A stretch of 64,000 nt of DNA from Methanomassiliicoccaceae archaeon UBA328 (GTDB lineage: Archaea; Thermoplasmatota; Thermoplasmata; Methanomassiliicoccales; Methanomethylophilaceae): positions 76,824-140,823 of the forward strand of contig DAYM01000013.1 of the NCBI GenBank assembly GCA_002506905.1, written 5' to 3'. The first letter of the stretch is position 1, and each line of letters begins with the position of its first letter. The position numbers and the translations under genes were made by a program. The notes beneath the pieces were generated by a model. That model saw nothing but the letters and a program-made list of their open reading frames with translations, was not told the origin of the DNA and made no database searches. Shown piece by piece: positions 38,818 through 47,968 of this stretch.

Positions 38818-39669
38818 ATGGCAGGTGCAACAGTAGGCGAGTACATGATCCGTGACGTTCAGTGCGTCTCGCCGGACATGACGGTGGAACAGGTCAGAGA
38901 TAAGATAATCAATTCCAATTTTCACGGTTTCCCTATCGTAGAGAACGGATATCTTCTCGGTTATGTCTCCGCAAAGGAACTGCTGAGGCACATGGACAAG
39001 CCCAAGGCGAAGATGAGGCAGGTAATGACACGCGGAACGCTGTGCGCCATCCCTTCCATGTCCATCGACGATGCCACACGTGTCCTTTTCAGATACGGTC
39101 TCAGGAATCTGCCTGTTGTCGATGAGGATAAGAAGATCGTAGGCATCATTTCGAACATCGATATCGTCAGGTCTCAGATCGAGAGGGCCAGGCCCGGAAA
39201 GGTCATGTCCGTGAAGAATTTCATGGAACAGCAGAACGGGATCAGGCTCAGGGTGTCCAACCAGGAGATCCCCATAGACGAGCTCATTCCCACCCAGAAA
39301 GAGGTCTACATGGACGAGCTCATCGGAAGGCAGTACGAGATCAAGAGAGGTCTTAACGAGCCCCTTATCGTCATCAAAAGGCTGAACGGATATCTTGTCG
39401 TGGACGGTCACCACAGGGTGATGGCCGCCAAGAGGATGGGTCTGAAGACCTTCAAGGCGATCGTTCTGGAGCCCAACAACATGGAAGTATCCCTCGGATT
39501 GGAAAGGACCGCCGAGAGATGGGGATTGCATTCGTTGGACGATGTGAAGATCATCGAAGGCGCAAAGCACCCGTTCATGGAGATAACCACGATGCTGCTT
39601 CCGCAGGAACAGGCCGATGGTCTCAATCAGAGACTCATGGACAGCAACAAGCCGGTCTCGGATAACTGA
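38818..39669 (+). CDS. CBS-domain pair fused to a ParB-like domain
   Basis: A 283-residue protein. Residues about 5-120 are two CBS motifs (VSPDMTVEQVRDKIINSN and IPSMSIDDATRVLFRYG), which bind adenine nucleotides. Residues about 145-225 form a ParB/Srx-type domain with the signature VDGHHRVMAAKRMG. ParB-like domains hydrolyse CTP or act as kinases/nucleases in relatives. The combination suggests energy-responsive regulation, but the target is unknown. Confidence 0.8.
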   Translation: MAGATVGEYMIRDVQCVSPDMTVEQVRDKIINSNFHGFPIVENGYLLGYVSAKELLRHMDKPKAKMRQVMTRGTLCAIPSMSIDDATRVLFRYGLRNLPVVDEDKKIVGIISNIDIVRSQIERARPGKVMSVKNFMEQQNGIRLRVSNQEIPIDELIPTQKEVYMDELIGRQYEIKRGLNEPLIVIKRLNGYLVVDGHHRVMAAKRMGLKTFKAIVLEPNNMEVSLGLERTAERWGLHSLDDVKIIEGAKHPFMEITTMLLPQEQADGLNQRLMDSNKPVSDN

Positions 39670-39722
39670 GGCCGTCCATCAGAACTGTCTGTCTATAATA
39701 ATCATTTAATAAAAGGTAATAA

Positions 39723-39742
39723 GAAGGGGGAGTTCCCCCTTC
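39723..39742. terminator. terminator between convergent genes
   Basis: GAAGGGGGA (39723-39731) and TCCCCCTTC (39734-39742) pair over GT and are followed by GTTTT. It serves the CBS-ParB gene and possibly also the convergent PEP synthase gene. Confidence 0.65.
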
Positions 39743-39746
39743 GTTT

Positions 39747-42074
39747 TCACTGTTTGTTCTCTTTCAGTTCCCTGAGCTGTCTGAGAAGGACCCTCTGTTC
39801 CGCGGAGGCGATGTTCATCTTCGTCTTCACGAACGTGTCGGGGTTGAGGGAGATGTAATCGATTCCCTCTTCCACGAGGAACTCTGCGAATTCGGGGTAC
39901 ACCGAGGGACCCTGTCCGCAGATGCTGACCTTCTTTCCGTTGGCGTGGGCCACTTTGATCAGGTGCGATATGGCTGCTTTGACCCCGGGGTTCCTTTCGT
40001 CGAAGTATCCCATCTTTCCGAGGATATCCGAGTCACGGTCGCATCCGAGTGTGAGCTGCGTCAGATCGTTGGATCCGATGGAGAATGCGTCGCAGTACTT
40101 GCAGAACTCTTCTGCCATGAAGATGTTGACCGGGACCTCTGCCATGAAGTAGAGCTTGAGGTCGAGTCCTCTCCTGAGTCCGACGCTGTTCATCATCTCG
40201 GTGATCTGCTGGACCTCGGGGATCGTCCTTACGAACGGAAGCATGATGTTCACGTTCTTGAGTCCGAACTCGTCCCTGACCTTCTTGATCGCTTTGAGTT
40301 CGCACATGAATGCCTCGCGGTACGAATCGGAGACGTACCTCGAGCAGCCTCTCCAGCCGATCATGGGGTTGTCTTCGTTCGGTTCGTAGTCCGCTCCGCC
40401 TTTCATGTCGCGGTATTCGTTGGTCTTGAAGTCGGATGTCCTGAGGGTGATGGGCCTGGGGTAGAATGCCCTTGCGACCTTTGCGATACCGTCGGCGAGT
40501 TTATCGATGAGTTCCTGCGAACGTCCTTCTTCGATGACTGCGCAGGGGTGTTCGCCGATGTAGTTGGTGAACAGGAATTCCGATCTCATGAGTCCTACAC
40601 CGTCGCAGGGGAGCTTTGCGATCTCCTCGGCCTTGGTGGGCATGCTCATGTTGACCAGTACTTTAGTGCCCGTAACGGGTACGAAGTCTGCAAAGCCCGC
40701 AAAAGAGGCCGATGCGGCCTGTGCGGGCTGTTCCGGCTTCTTGATCGCGCCTTTGTAGACAGATCCCGTGGTTCCGTCGACGGTCACGATGTCGCCGTTC
40801 TTCAGGGTCTCGGTGGCCGCTCCGGTACCTACGACGCAGGGCGTTCCGAGCTCTCTCGAGATGATGGCCGCGTGGCATGTCATTCCGCCTTCGTCGGTGA
40901 CGATGGCGACGGACCTGCTCATTGCGGGGACCATGTCGGGCATGGTCATCTTCGTGACAAGGACATCTCCGTCCCTGACGACGTCGAGGCTCATGGTCTC
41001 GTCGTAAAGGCATACCCTTCCGCATGCCATTCCGGGGCTTGCTCCGAGTCCGGTCAGAAGGAGGTCTTCCTTGTGTTCCTGCTCGACGGCAGCCTGTGCG
41101 GGCTCTGCGGATGCGTTTCCGATGGCGGTGATGGGTCTCGCCTGAACGAGGTAGACCTTTCCGTCCTCGATGCACCATTCCATGTCCATGGGCTTCTGGT
41201 AGTGGATCTCAACCTGACGGCCGATCTCCGCGATCTCCTGGACGCGTGCGTCAGGGATCTTCTGTTCCTTGACCTTGTCTGCGGGGATGTTCTCTTTGAC
41301 GCATCCTCCGTCGGGACCTCTGATGTATTTCCATTTCTGGGATGAGATCCTCTTCTTGGTGATGGACATCCTTGTCTTGTCTATCACGTATGTATCGGGT
41401 GTGACCTCACCGCCGACAATGGCCTCTCCGAGTCCGTATCCGGCCTCGACGATGATGTTCTTCGCACCGTTGTGGGGGTCCACCGTGAACATGATACCGG
41501 AGAATTCCGAGTTGATCATCCTCTGTACGACGACGGCCAGCTTGACATCCTCGTGCGAATATCCCTGTTTCTCACGGTATGCGATCGCCCTTGCGGTGAA
41601 GAGCGACGACCAGCATTTCCTGACCTTGTCGAAGAGGTCATCCTCTCCTTTGACATTCAGGTATGTTTCCTGCTGTCCCGCGAAACTTGCATCGGGAAGG
41701 TCCTCCGCCGTTGCGCTGGACCTTACTGCGACGAATCCGATCTTGCCGTTCGTGAACAGGAGGTTGTAATTGGAAATGATCTCCTTTTTGAGATCGTCGG
41801 GGATCTCACAGGTCTCGAAGAGCTTTCTGATCCTCAGGGAAGCATCCGTGAGGCTCTGGTCCGAGGACTTGTCGATGCCTTTGAGTTCCTTGTTGATCTT
41901 GCTCATGATCTTGCTTTTGCTCAAAAAGTAATCATACGCTACTGTCGTGAGGACGAATGCGTGCGGTACGGGGAATGCCGCGGAGGTAAGTTCTCCGAGG
42001 TTCGCTCCTTTTCCGCCTACAATAGGCACATCAGTCACACGCAGCTCATTGACGTCAATAATTCTTTTGTCCAT
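39747..42074 (-). CDS. ppsA: phosphoenolpyruvate synthase
   Basis: A 775-residue enzyme converting pyruvate, ATP and water to PEP, AMP and phosphate. The N-terminal ATP-grasp domain opens with VGGKGANLGEL. The phosphohistidine domain has GGMTCHAAIISRELGTPCVVG, with the catalytic His. The C-terminal TIM barrel holds the CGQGPS segment. It diverges from the pyruvate:ferredoxin oxidoreductase operon, and together they carry acetyl-CoA to PEP for gluconeogenesis. Confidence 0.96.
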   Translation of the reverse strand: MDKRIIDVNELRVTDVPIVGGKGANLGELTSAAFPVPHAFVLTTVAYDYFLSKSKIMSKINKELKGIDKSSDQSLTDASLRIRKLFETCEIPDDLKKEIISNYNLLFTNGKIGFVAVRSSATAEDLPDASFAGQQETYLNVKGEDDLFDKVRKCWSSLFTARAIAYREKQGYSHEDVKLAVVVQRMINSEFSGIMFTVDPHNGAKNIIVEAGYGLGEAIVGGEVTPDTYVIDKTRMSITKKRISSQKWKYIRGPDGGCVKENIPADKVKEQKIPDARVQEIAEIGRQVEIHYQKPMDMEWCIEDGKVYLVQARPITAIGNASAEPAQAAVEQEHKEDLLLTGLGASPGMACGRVCLYDETMSLDVVRDGDVLVTKMTMPDMVPAMSRSVAIVTDEGGMTCHAAIISRELGTPCVVGTGAATETLKNGDIVTVDGTTGSVYKGAIKKPEQPAQAASASFAGFADFVPVTGTKVLVNMSMPTKAEEIAKLPCDGVGLMRSEFLFTNYIGEHPCAVIEEGRSQELIDKLADGIAKVARAFYPRPITLRTSDFKTNEYRDMKGGADYEPNEDNPMIGWRGCSRYVSDSYREAFMCELKAIKKVRDEFGLKNVNIMLPFVRTIPEVQQITEMMNSVGLRRGLDLKLYFMAEVPVNIFMAEEFCKYCDAFSIGSNDLTQLTLGCDRDSDILGKMGYFDERNPGVKAAISHLIKVAHANGKKVSICGQGPSVYPEFAEFLVEEGIDYISLNPDTFVKTKMNIASAEQRVLLRQLRELKENKQ

Positions 42075-42430
42075 GTGAATCCCTGTTAGGTAAAGGGTTT
42101 CTTTGCGCGCGGGGATACGGTTCCCACGGCTTCCTACGTCCCCTCATAATACTTTATTTTAATAACTCTTTGCTATTTTAACCTAATATCTGGTAGATGA
42201 TATCCATCCGGTCCGAAGGTTGTATGCTGGGCATGCGATATTTAGGTACTCATAAATATAATGGCGTCTGAATTCTTCGAATTTCGTAGCAATAATCCTG
42301 ATTTCGTATAAACATTGCGGATTTTCTGTGTTTTGATTCGAGATATCCTCCTGAATCAGCGATTTTCGTTGCAACTACATACAAGCCTTTAAATCAGATA
42401 TCTACATTCCGTGATTCAAGTTGGTTCATT
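42075..42430. other. divergent promoter region between ppsA and porC
   Basis: About 355 bases with no gene. The left half holds the ppsA promoter (AT-rich run at about 42149-42180 on the minus side); the right half, with TTTAAAT-like runs near 42389, should start the por operon. No conserved RNA or clear operator is seen. Both flanking pathways act on pyruvate, so shared control is plausible. Confidence 0.45.
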
Positions 42431-42988
42431 ATGGACACGGAAATTTGTTGGCACGGAAGAGGCGGCCAAGGTGTCGTCACCGCGAACGAGATCCTAGCCG
42501 AGACCGCTATCTACGCTGGAAAGTACGTTAAGGCTTTCCCCGAATTCGGACCGGAAAGGATGGGAGCGCCTATCAGGGCGTTCGCCAGGATATCTGACGA
42601 CCCAATCAGGGTCCACACACAGGTCTACGAGCCTGATATCGTCATCGTCATCGACCCCACGCTTATCGGAAAGGTCGATGTCGCGAAAGGAATCAAGAAA
42701 GGCGGGTTCATCCTCGCCAACTATCCCGGTACCCCCGAGGAGCTTCAGAAGGCCATCGGAACAACGGCAGAATGTCACGCCGTCGATGCAACGAGGATCT
42801 CCACCGAGGAGATCGGAAGGCCCATGGCCAACACGTCCATGCTCGGCGCACTTGTCAAGATCAATCCGACCATTTCCTACGAAGAGCTCGAGGACCACAT
42901 TACCACAAAGTTCACGGGAAAGCTTTCCGACAAGATGATCGTAAAGAACCTTTCCGCTCTCAAGAGGGCGTACGAGGAGGTGCAGTGA
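42431..42988 (+). CDS. porC: pyruvate:ferredoxin oxidoreductase, gamma subunit
   Basis: A 185-residue subunit beginning with the GRGGQGVVTANEILAETA motif of 2-oxoacid oxidoreductase gamma chains, which form the CoA-binding domain. Gene order gamma-delta-alpha-beta is the archaeal Por order, which favours pyruvate over other 2-oxoacids as substrate. First gene of the operon. Confidence 0.93.
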   Translation: MDTEICWHGRGGQGVVTANEILAETAIYAGKYVKAFPEFGPERMGAPIRAFARISDDPIRVHTQVYEPDIVIVIDPTLIGKVDVAKGIKKGGFILANYPGTPEELQKAIGTTAECHAVDATRISTEEIGRPMANTSMLGALVKINPTISYEELEDHITTKFTGKLSDKMIVKNLSALKRAYEEVQ

Positions 42989-42989
42989 G

Positions 42990-43283
42990 ATGGTCAACAT
43001 AGCAAATTACAAGGACATGGTCGTCGGCGACCGTGTCATCAGACCCGGATGCTCCGAGGAGTTCAACACCGGAGATTGGAGAAGCATGCTCCCGGTCATC
43101 GACCTGGACAAGTGTATCGACTGTTTGACCTGCTGGATCTACTGTCCCGACGACTGTATCGTCATCGAGGATGACAGGGTCGTAGGCATCAAGATGTCCC
43201 ACTGCAAGGGATGCGGCATATGCGCCAACTCCTGCCCCAAGAAGGCTATCACGATGACATTCGAACAGGAGGAATCTCAATGA
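42990..43283 (+). CDS. porD: pyruvate:ferredoxin oxidoreductase, delta (ferredoxin) subunit
   Basis: A 97-residue 2[4Fe-4S] ferredoxin-type subunit with two cluster motifs, CIDCLTCWIYCP and CKGCGICANSCP. It carries electrons from the TPP site to external ferredoxin. It begins one base after the gamma subunit's stop codon, with GGAGGTG upstream. Confidence 0.95.
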   Translation: MVNIANYKDMVVGDRVIRPGCSEEFNTGDWRSMLPVIDLDKCIDCLTCWIYCPDDCIVIEDDRVVGIKMSHCKGCGICANSCPKKAITMTFEQEESQ

Positions 43284-44455
43284 TGAAGCCCAAGCACAAC
43301 GACATCGCGATCAACGGTGACAGCGCAGTGGCACTGGCATGGAAACAGATCAACCCCGATGTGTGCGCGGCATACCCGATCACACCTCAGACCATCATAG
43401 TCGAGAAGTTCGCGGAATATGTTGCGAACGGAGAGGTCGACACAGAGTTCGTCTGTGTGGAATCGGAGCACAGCGCACTCACGCTCTGTACAACGTCCTG
43501 TTCCGCAGGAGCAAGGACATTCACCGCAACGGCATCACAGGGACTCGCATACATGTGGGAGATGCTCCCCATCACCTCGTCCATGAGGGTACCCCTGATC
43601 ATGGCAGTCGCCAACAGGACCGTCAGCGGACCTATCAATATCAACAACGACCACGGTGACGTCATGTCCGCAAGGGACACCGGATGGCTTTCGCTCTTCG
43701 CGGAGAACGTCCAGCAGGCCTACGATATGGCCATCATCGCACCCAAGATCACAGAGAACCACGATGTGCAGCTCCCCTGTCTCGTCAACCTCGACGGTTT
43801 CATCCTCACTCACGCAATTGAGAGAATGACGCCTATCGACACACAGGCGGTGAAGAAGTTCGTCGGAGAGTTCGAGCCTCTGTACCCCCTCCTTGACACG
43901 GACCACCCCGTCTCGCACAACCTGATGGACGGTCCCCTGTTCTACTTCCCCCACAAGTACCAGATGGTCCTTGCGATGGAGAAGGCGAAGAAGGTCGCAC
44001 AGGATGTCTTCGACGAGTTCGCAAAGATCTCCGGAAGGCAGTACCACCTCGTAGAGGAGTACATGTGCGAGGATGCAGACTGCATCGCCGTCGTCCTCGG
44101 TTCCTCGTTCGGAACCATGAAGGAGGCTGTCGATCAGCTCCGCAGGGAAGGAATGAAGGTCGGAGTCGCAATGCCCCGTGTCTACAGGCCTTGGCCGGTC
44201 GAAGACCTTGCCAAGCTCATGAAGGGCAAGAAGGCGGTCATCGTCATGGACAGACACCTCAGCGTGGGTTCCTACGGACCCATGTTTCCCGAGGTCTGTG
44301 CGGCAGCACTCGAAAACAAGGAAGTACCTGAAATGTACAACTACATCTACGGACTCGGAGGAGCAGATACCATGGTATCCGACTTCATGTCCGTCTATAA
44401 GGACGTGAAGGACGGAAGGGCCAAGCGCGTCAACTACCTGGGGGTGAGCGAATGA
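43280..44455 (+). CDS. porA: pyruvate:ferredoxin oxidoreductase, alpha subunit
   Basis: A 391-residue subunit holding the pyrimidine-binding TPP domain and the transketolase C-terminal domain. The start MMKPKHNDIAINGDSAVALA and the segment CAAYPITPQTII are characteristic of Por alpha chains. The ATG overlaps the delta subunit's TGA (ATGA), and its own end overlaps the beta start by 4 bases. An upstream in-frame start at 43211 lies inside porD and is rejected. Confidence 0.95.
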   Translation: MMKPKHNDIAINGDSAVALAWKQINPDVCAAYPITPQTIIVEKFAEYVANGEVDTEFVCVESEHSALTLCTTSCSAGARTFTATASQGLAYMWEMLPITSSMRVPLIMAVANRTVSGPININNDHGDVMSARDTGWLSLFAENVQQAYDMAIIAPKITENHDVQLPCLVNLDGFILTHAIERMTPIDTQAVKKFVGEFEPLYPLLDTDHPVSHNLMDGPLFYFPHKYQMVLAMEKAKKVAQDVFDEFAKISGRQYHLVEEYMCEDADCIAVVLGSSFGTMKEAVDQLRREGMKVGVAMPRVYRPWPVEDLAKLMKGKKAVIVMDRHLSVGSYGPMFPEVCAAALENKEVPEMYNYIYGLGGADTMVSDFMSVYKDVKDGRAKRVNYLGVSE

Positions 44456-45402
44456 GCACACTTTCACTTAAGGACCTCAACAAGATACCCGTAAGGCTCG
44501 CAAGCGGCCACAGGCTCTGCGCCGGATGCGCGGAGGCCATCATCGCAAGGCAGATCCTCATGGGAACCGAGAAGGACGTCGTGGTCACATGTTCCACGGG
44601 CTGTTTTGAGGTTTCCACCACCATCTTCCCGTACACATCGTGGAAGGTCCCGTACGTACACACCGCATTCGGAAACGGAGCGGCCACATGCGCGGGTGTC
44701 GAGTCGGCATACGAATCCCTGAAGAGACAGGGCAAGATCGACAAGGACATCAGGTTCGTCAACTTCGCAGGAGACGGAGCAACATACGATATCGGTCTCC
44801 AGGCACTTTCCGGTGCGATGGAGAGAGGACACAAGATGCTGTTCGTCTGTCTCAACAACGAGGCATACATGAACACCGGTATCCAGAGATCCTCCGCAAC
44901 CGGAATGGGAGCATCCACCACCACATCGTGGGCGGGAAGCGTCTCATACGGAAAGAAGGAGTACGCCAAGGACATGACCAAGATCATCGCCATGCACGAC
45001 GTCCCGTACGTCGCACAGGCAGCTCCCCACGCATGGAGAGACATGATCACCAAGTCACAGAAGGCGTTCGAGTGCAACGGACCCAGTTTCATCAACGCGC
45101 TGAGCCCCTGCCCCAGAGGATGGAGATTCCCCTCCGAGAAGGCAATGGAGATCTCCAAGCTCGCGGTCGAGACCTGCGTTTGGCCCCTGTATGAGGTGGA
45201 GAACGGTACCGAGTACCACCTGTCACCCGAGAGCCAGAGTATCGCAGACGGCAAGGTCGAGAAGAAGCCGGTCACCGAGTGGTTCGCGGCACAGGGCAGA
45301 TACAAGCACCTCATGAACGAGAGGTGGGAGCCCGTCGTGGAGAAGATCCAGAGCGAACTCGACGACCGCTGGAACTACCTCCTCAAGCTGTGCCAGCTCT
45401 GA
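44452..45402 (+). CDS. porB: pyruvate:ferredoxin oxidoreductase, beta subunit
   Basis: A 316-residue TPP-binding subunit with cysteines in GHRLCAGCAEA and the TPP/Mg motif GDGATYDIGLQALSG followed by NNEAYMNTG. It provides the catalytic thiamine site with alpha. Last gene of porCDAB, followed by a strong hairpin. Confidence 0.95.
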   Translation: MSTLSLKDLNKIPVRLASGHRLCAGCAEAIIARQILMGTEKDVVVTCSTGCFEVSTTIFPYTSWKVPYVHTAFGNGAATCAGVESAYESLKRQGKIDKDIRFVNFAGDGATYDIGLQALSGAMERGHKMLFVCLNNEAYMNTGIQRSSATGMGASTTTSWAGSVSYGKKEYAKDMTKIIAMHDVPYVAQAAPHAWRDMITKSQKAFECNGPSFINALSPCPRGWRFPSEKAMEISKLAVETCVWPLYEVENGTEYHLSPESQSIADGKVEKKPVTEWFAAQGRYKHLMNERWEPVVEKIQSELDDRWNYLLKLCQL

Positions 45403-45412
45403 GAATAAACTT

Positions 45413-45430
45413 CGGGGGGACCTCCCCCCG
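45413..45430 (+). terminator. terminator of the por operon
   Basis: CGGGGGGA and TCCCCCCG form a near-perfect stem over CC, followed 10 bases later by CCTTTT. Confidence 0.65.
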
Positions 45431-45483
45431 TTCCAAACCTTTTAGACCTTTTATCAACTTCTTCCAGGGTATTCCCATCGTTA

Positions 45484-45789
45484 TTGAAACGTAAGAACGT
45501 GCCGTTGACCGAAGCCTAGGAACTGTTCACGGATTATCTTGAAAGGAAGACGAATGAGCAATCGGAGGTTATGAACGACGTTCGCAGCAGAGGGTTTACT
45601 GCACGTCAGGCAGATATCATTTCGGACCTGATCCGTTCCGGTGAACCGATCGAAGTATCGGAAGTGGCTTCGAAATACAGGGTCTCCAATGCAACGGCAA
45701 GACGCGACCTTCTTATGATGGTAGACAGAAACTTGGTCGTAGCTGTGAAGAGAGGGCATAAGATCCTGTATCAGTACTCGAAAAAGTGA
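45484..45789 (+). CDS. small DeoR-like HTH protein, possibly starting before an in-frame amber
   Basis: From the ATG at 45571 a 72-residue protein is certain: a winged helix-turn-helix (IEVSEVASKYRVSNATARRDLLMM) of DeoR type. In the same frame the upstream codons give an amphipathic helix (LKRKNVPLTEA, a TAG at 45517-45519, then ELFTDYLERKTNEQSEV), which looks like coding sequence. A TTG at 45484 could start it. If the TAG is read, the protein is 101 residues; if not, it starts at 45571, where GGAGG lies 4 bases before the ATG, which is close. Either way it is a probable transcription factor with unknown targets. Confidence 0.55.
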
Positions 45790-45896
45790 ACATGCGCCGA
45801 CGAATATCTAACTTTTCACTTTTTGAAAAGTTGATGAAAAGTTGCAAAAAATTGTCGGATAATTCCATGATGGAATGAGATGTCTGGCACAGTTGC

Positions 45897-46622
45897 TCAG
45901 ATCAAAATGTACATCACAGCACCGATGATCGCACCCGCGATCGCCGTGATGCAGTTGTTGCCGTATTTGGAGATATGCCCGTTGTTCTCCAAGGTAGCTC
46001 CGACGATGCTGTCGAGGATGTTACCGAGCATTCCCGCCGCGGTCGGGATGAGGACAAGGATGCTTACGCTCTGTTCTATCATGATCATTGCCAACAGCGA
46101 TATCAGGAAAGAGGCGATGAGCGAAGATATCGTTCCCAGTACGGATATTCCTCCGTTGATCCCGGGCTCCACGCGTTTGCCGGTGGTGATCATCCATACC
46201 CTGCTGTCCCTTGTACCGATCTCGCTGGCTATCGTATCTGCGGCCGCGACGGCAAGGGTGCTGATGAATGCGATGTTGAGGATATCGGAATAATCGCCGC
46301 CCAAGAAGAATGATACGACTGCGATGGAACACGGAGGTATGCCCACTCCGAGGACGTTCTTGTGCGTCCTTTCTCCGCGTTGTCCTTCCTGAAGGCCTTT
46401 TGCGACCTTCTCCTTGTAATGCGCCTTGGTGGTCGCCAGGCCTGCGAGGGTGAAGACCATCAGAAGGATGAACCATTCCACGCATCCGAAGACGCCTACG
46501 ATGCTTCCGGTGATGAATGCCGCCAAAGATCCCAAGGGAGTGAAGAGGTTGAGTTTCCATCCTCCGAAGGAAAGCAGAGCTGATATCAGCAATACTATCG
46601 CTATCTCGAGCAGCATTTCCAT
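45897..46622 (-). CDS. DUF92 (TIGR00297) membrane protein
   Basis: A 241-residue protein with about six membrane helices. The family segment TLAVAAADTIASEIGTRD in the middle and AGMLGNILDSIVGATLEN near the end are characteristic. Related proteins have been linked to farnesol or phytyl phosphate metabolism in plants and cyanobacteria, which for archaea suggests prenyl-lipid salvage. The ATG at 46622 fits the family start. Confidence 0.85.
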   Translation of the reverse strand: MEMLLEIAIVLLISALLSFGGWKLNLFTPLGSLAAFITGSIVGVFGCVEWFILLMVFTLAGLATTKAHYKEKVAKGLQEGQRGERTHKNVLGVGIPPCSIAVVSFFLGGDYSDILNIAFISTLAVAAADTIASEIGTRDSRVWMITTGKRVEPGINGGISVLGTISSLIASFLISLLAMIMIEQSVSILVLIPTAAGMLGNILDSIVGATLENNGHISKYGNNCITAIAGAIIGAVMYILI

Positions 46623-46686
46623 GAGGTGAAATATACTACTTATATAATAAAGAGAACGGGTGTCGGATCGGTTTTGAAAAATCGTA

Positions 46687-46953
46687 TCATTTGATACGTT
46701 CCAGGATGTCTGTGGCATATTTGATGCACAGGGCCTTGTCCTGAAGCGGATAGAACATTACCTTTCCCAAAGGATAGACCGTGACCTCCATACCGTTCCA
46801 GTCGTAGAGGAGCATCATATCGTCGGATTGTTTGACGGTCCCGCCCATTTCCTCGGCCACATTCTTTGCTTTTAGCATATCGAGGTCGAGGATGTCCGCG
46901 GATATGGCCATTAGGGCCTCTCCGCCGCACAGGCGGGCCGTTGTGAATCTCAT
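46687..46953 (-). CDS. small soluble protein of unknown function
   Basis: An 88-residue protein I do not recognise. It has alternating beta strands and a helix (DILDLDMLKAKNVAEEM...VTVYPLGKVMFYPL), an alpha/beta ferredoxin-like pattern. Its ATG overlaps the stop of the kinase-like gene by 4 bases, so it is coupled to that gene. No membrane segment. Confidence 0.65.
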   Translation of the reverse strand: MRFTTARLCGGEALMAISADILDLDMLKAKNVAEEMGGTVKQSDDMMLLYDWNGMEVTVYPLGKVMFYPLQDKALCIKYATDILERIK

Positions 46954-47480
46954 TTCAGCTCCTTCAGGAACGCATCCGCACGGGAGCGGAAATCATTCAG
47001 GTCGGAGGAGTTGTCTATGGTCCTGTCCGCAAGCGCGATGACGCTTCCGAGACCCCAGGACAATTCCCTGCTGTCGCGAGCGTCGAACTCTCCGATGCTC
47101 TTCGGAGCATCATCTCTGGCTCTTTTCACAAGTCTTTCGTATCTGAGCTTCGGGGGAGCGAATACCGCAAGGATCTCGACGTCGTCGCTGAGCTTCCTGT
47201 AGGATATCACCTCGTCCATGCTCCTGCATCCGTCGACGAGGAAGATGTTGCCGTACATCCTTTGGATGGCCCTCTTCGCCCAGATGTCCTTTCCGTGCTG
47301 TTCCCTCTCTGAAGAGGCGAACTCCCCGACGGACATTCCGGCAGATGCGGCATCATCCGCGGCATAGGTCTCCCTGACGATATCCCCCATCCTGAGGAAG
47401 GGAATACCGGTCTTCCTTGCTACTGTGAGGAATTCCTCTTTGCCCGATCCGGGCATTCCGGTGACCAGAAGTATCTTCAT
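46950..47480 (-). CDS. UPF0200-type P-loop nucleotide kinase
   Basis: A 176-residue protein with Walker A GMPGSGKEE at residues 8-16 and the fold of nucleotide or dephospho-CoA kinases (LRMGDIVR, LVDGCRSMDEV). This archaeal UPF0200/COG1780-like group is thought to act on nucleotides or coenzyme precursors, but its substrate is unproven. It follows pyrI on the minus strand by 4 bases. Confidence 0.82.
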   Translation of the reverse strand: MKILLVTGMPGSGKEEFLTVARKTGIPFLRMGDIVRETYAADDAASAGMSVGEFASSEREQHGKDIWAKRAIQRMYGNIFLVDGCRSMDEVISYRKLSDDVEILAVFAPPKLRYERLVKRARDDAPKSIGEFDARDSRELSWGLGSVIALADRTIDNSSDLNDFRSRADAFLKELK

Positions 47481-47484
47481 GGGT

Positions 47485-47967
47485 TCACAGCAGGTTGTCG
47501 GAGATGTTGGTGAGTATCCTGTCGCAGTATACGCACCTGAGCTTCGGGGGACAGTGCTCCTCGACGATGAATTCGGGGTCGATGGGCTCTCCCTTGTTCG
47601 TGATGCAGTTGGGGTTGCTGCATCTGGCGAGTCCGACTATGCGGTCTTCCAGTTTGACCTGGAACTTCTCTGCTATGTAGTAATCCCTGATGATCGATAT
47701 CGTTGCTTCGGGCGCGATGAGGGCGATCTTGTCAACGGTCTTGGGGTCCAGTTCGCGGTCCTCGACCTTGATGACATCCTTCCATTCGCTTCCCTTTGAC
47801 GACGGTACATGCATTCCGATGCTGATCACGGAGTCGATGTTGTTCTCGTTGACCCCGAGGATCTTGAGGACGTTCAGCGACTGTCCGTTCGATATGTGGT
47901 CGATGACGGTACCGTTCCTGATCGGCGGTATCTTGGTCTCGACTATCTTGGGTCCTCCTGCTGCCAT
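47485..47967 (-). CDS. pyrI: aspartate transcarbamoylase regulatory chain
   Basis: A 160-residue regulatory subunit. The allosteric domain at residues about 10-100 includes IPPIRNGTVIDHI. The C-terminal zinc site has four cysteines in CSNPNC and CVYC. It binds CTP or ATP and modulates the catalytic chain. Overlap with the pyrB end is negligible; the two are adjacent. The ATG at 47967 is preferred over one 3 codons upstream. Confidence 0.95.
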   Translation of the reverse strand: MAAGGPKIVETKIPPIRNGTVIDHISNGQSLNVLKILGVNENNIDSVISIGMHVPSSKGSEWKDVIKVEDRELDPKTVDKIALIAPEATISIIRDYYIAEKFQVKLEDRIVGLARCSNPNCITNKGEPIDPEFIVEEHCPPKLRCVYCDRILTNISDNLL

Positions 47968-47968
47968 T

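Noticed and set aside
39945..41345. A 466-codon frame on the plus strand, antisense to PEP synthase
   Set aside because: It lies wholly opposite an unmistakable enzyme gene, is His/Asp/Gly-biased in the way of antisense frames, and has no recognisable motif.
43211..43279. Upstream start extending the Por alpha subunit
   Set aside because: The extension overlaps the delta subunit and the ATGA overlap at 43280 matches the operon's other junctions.
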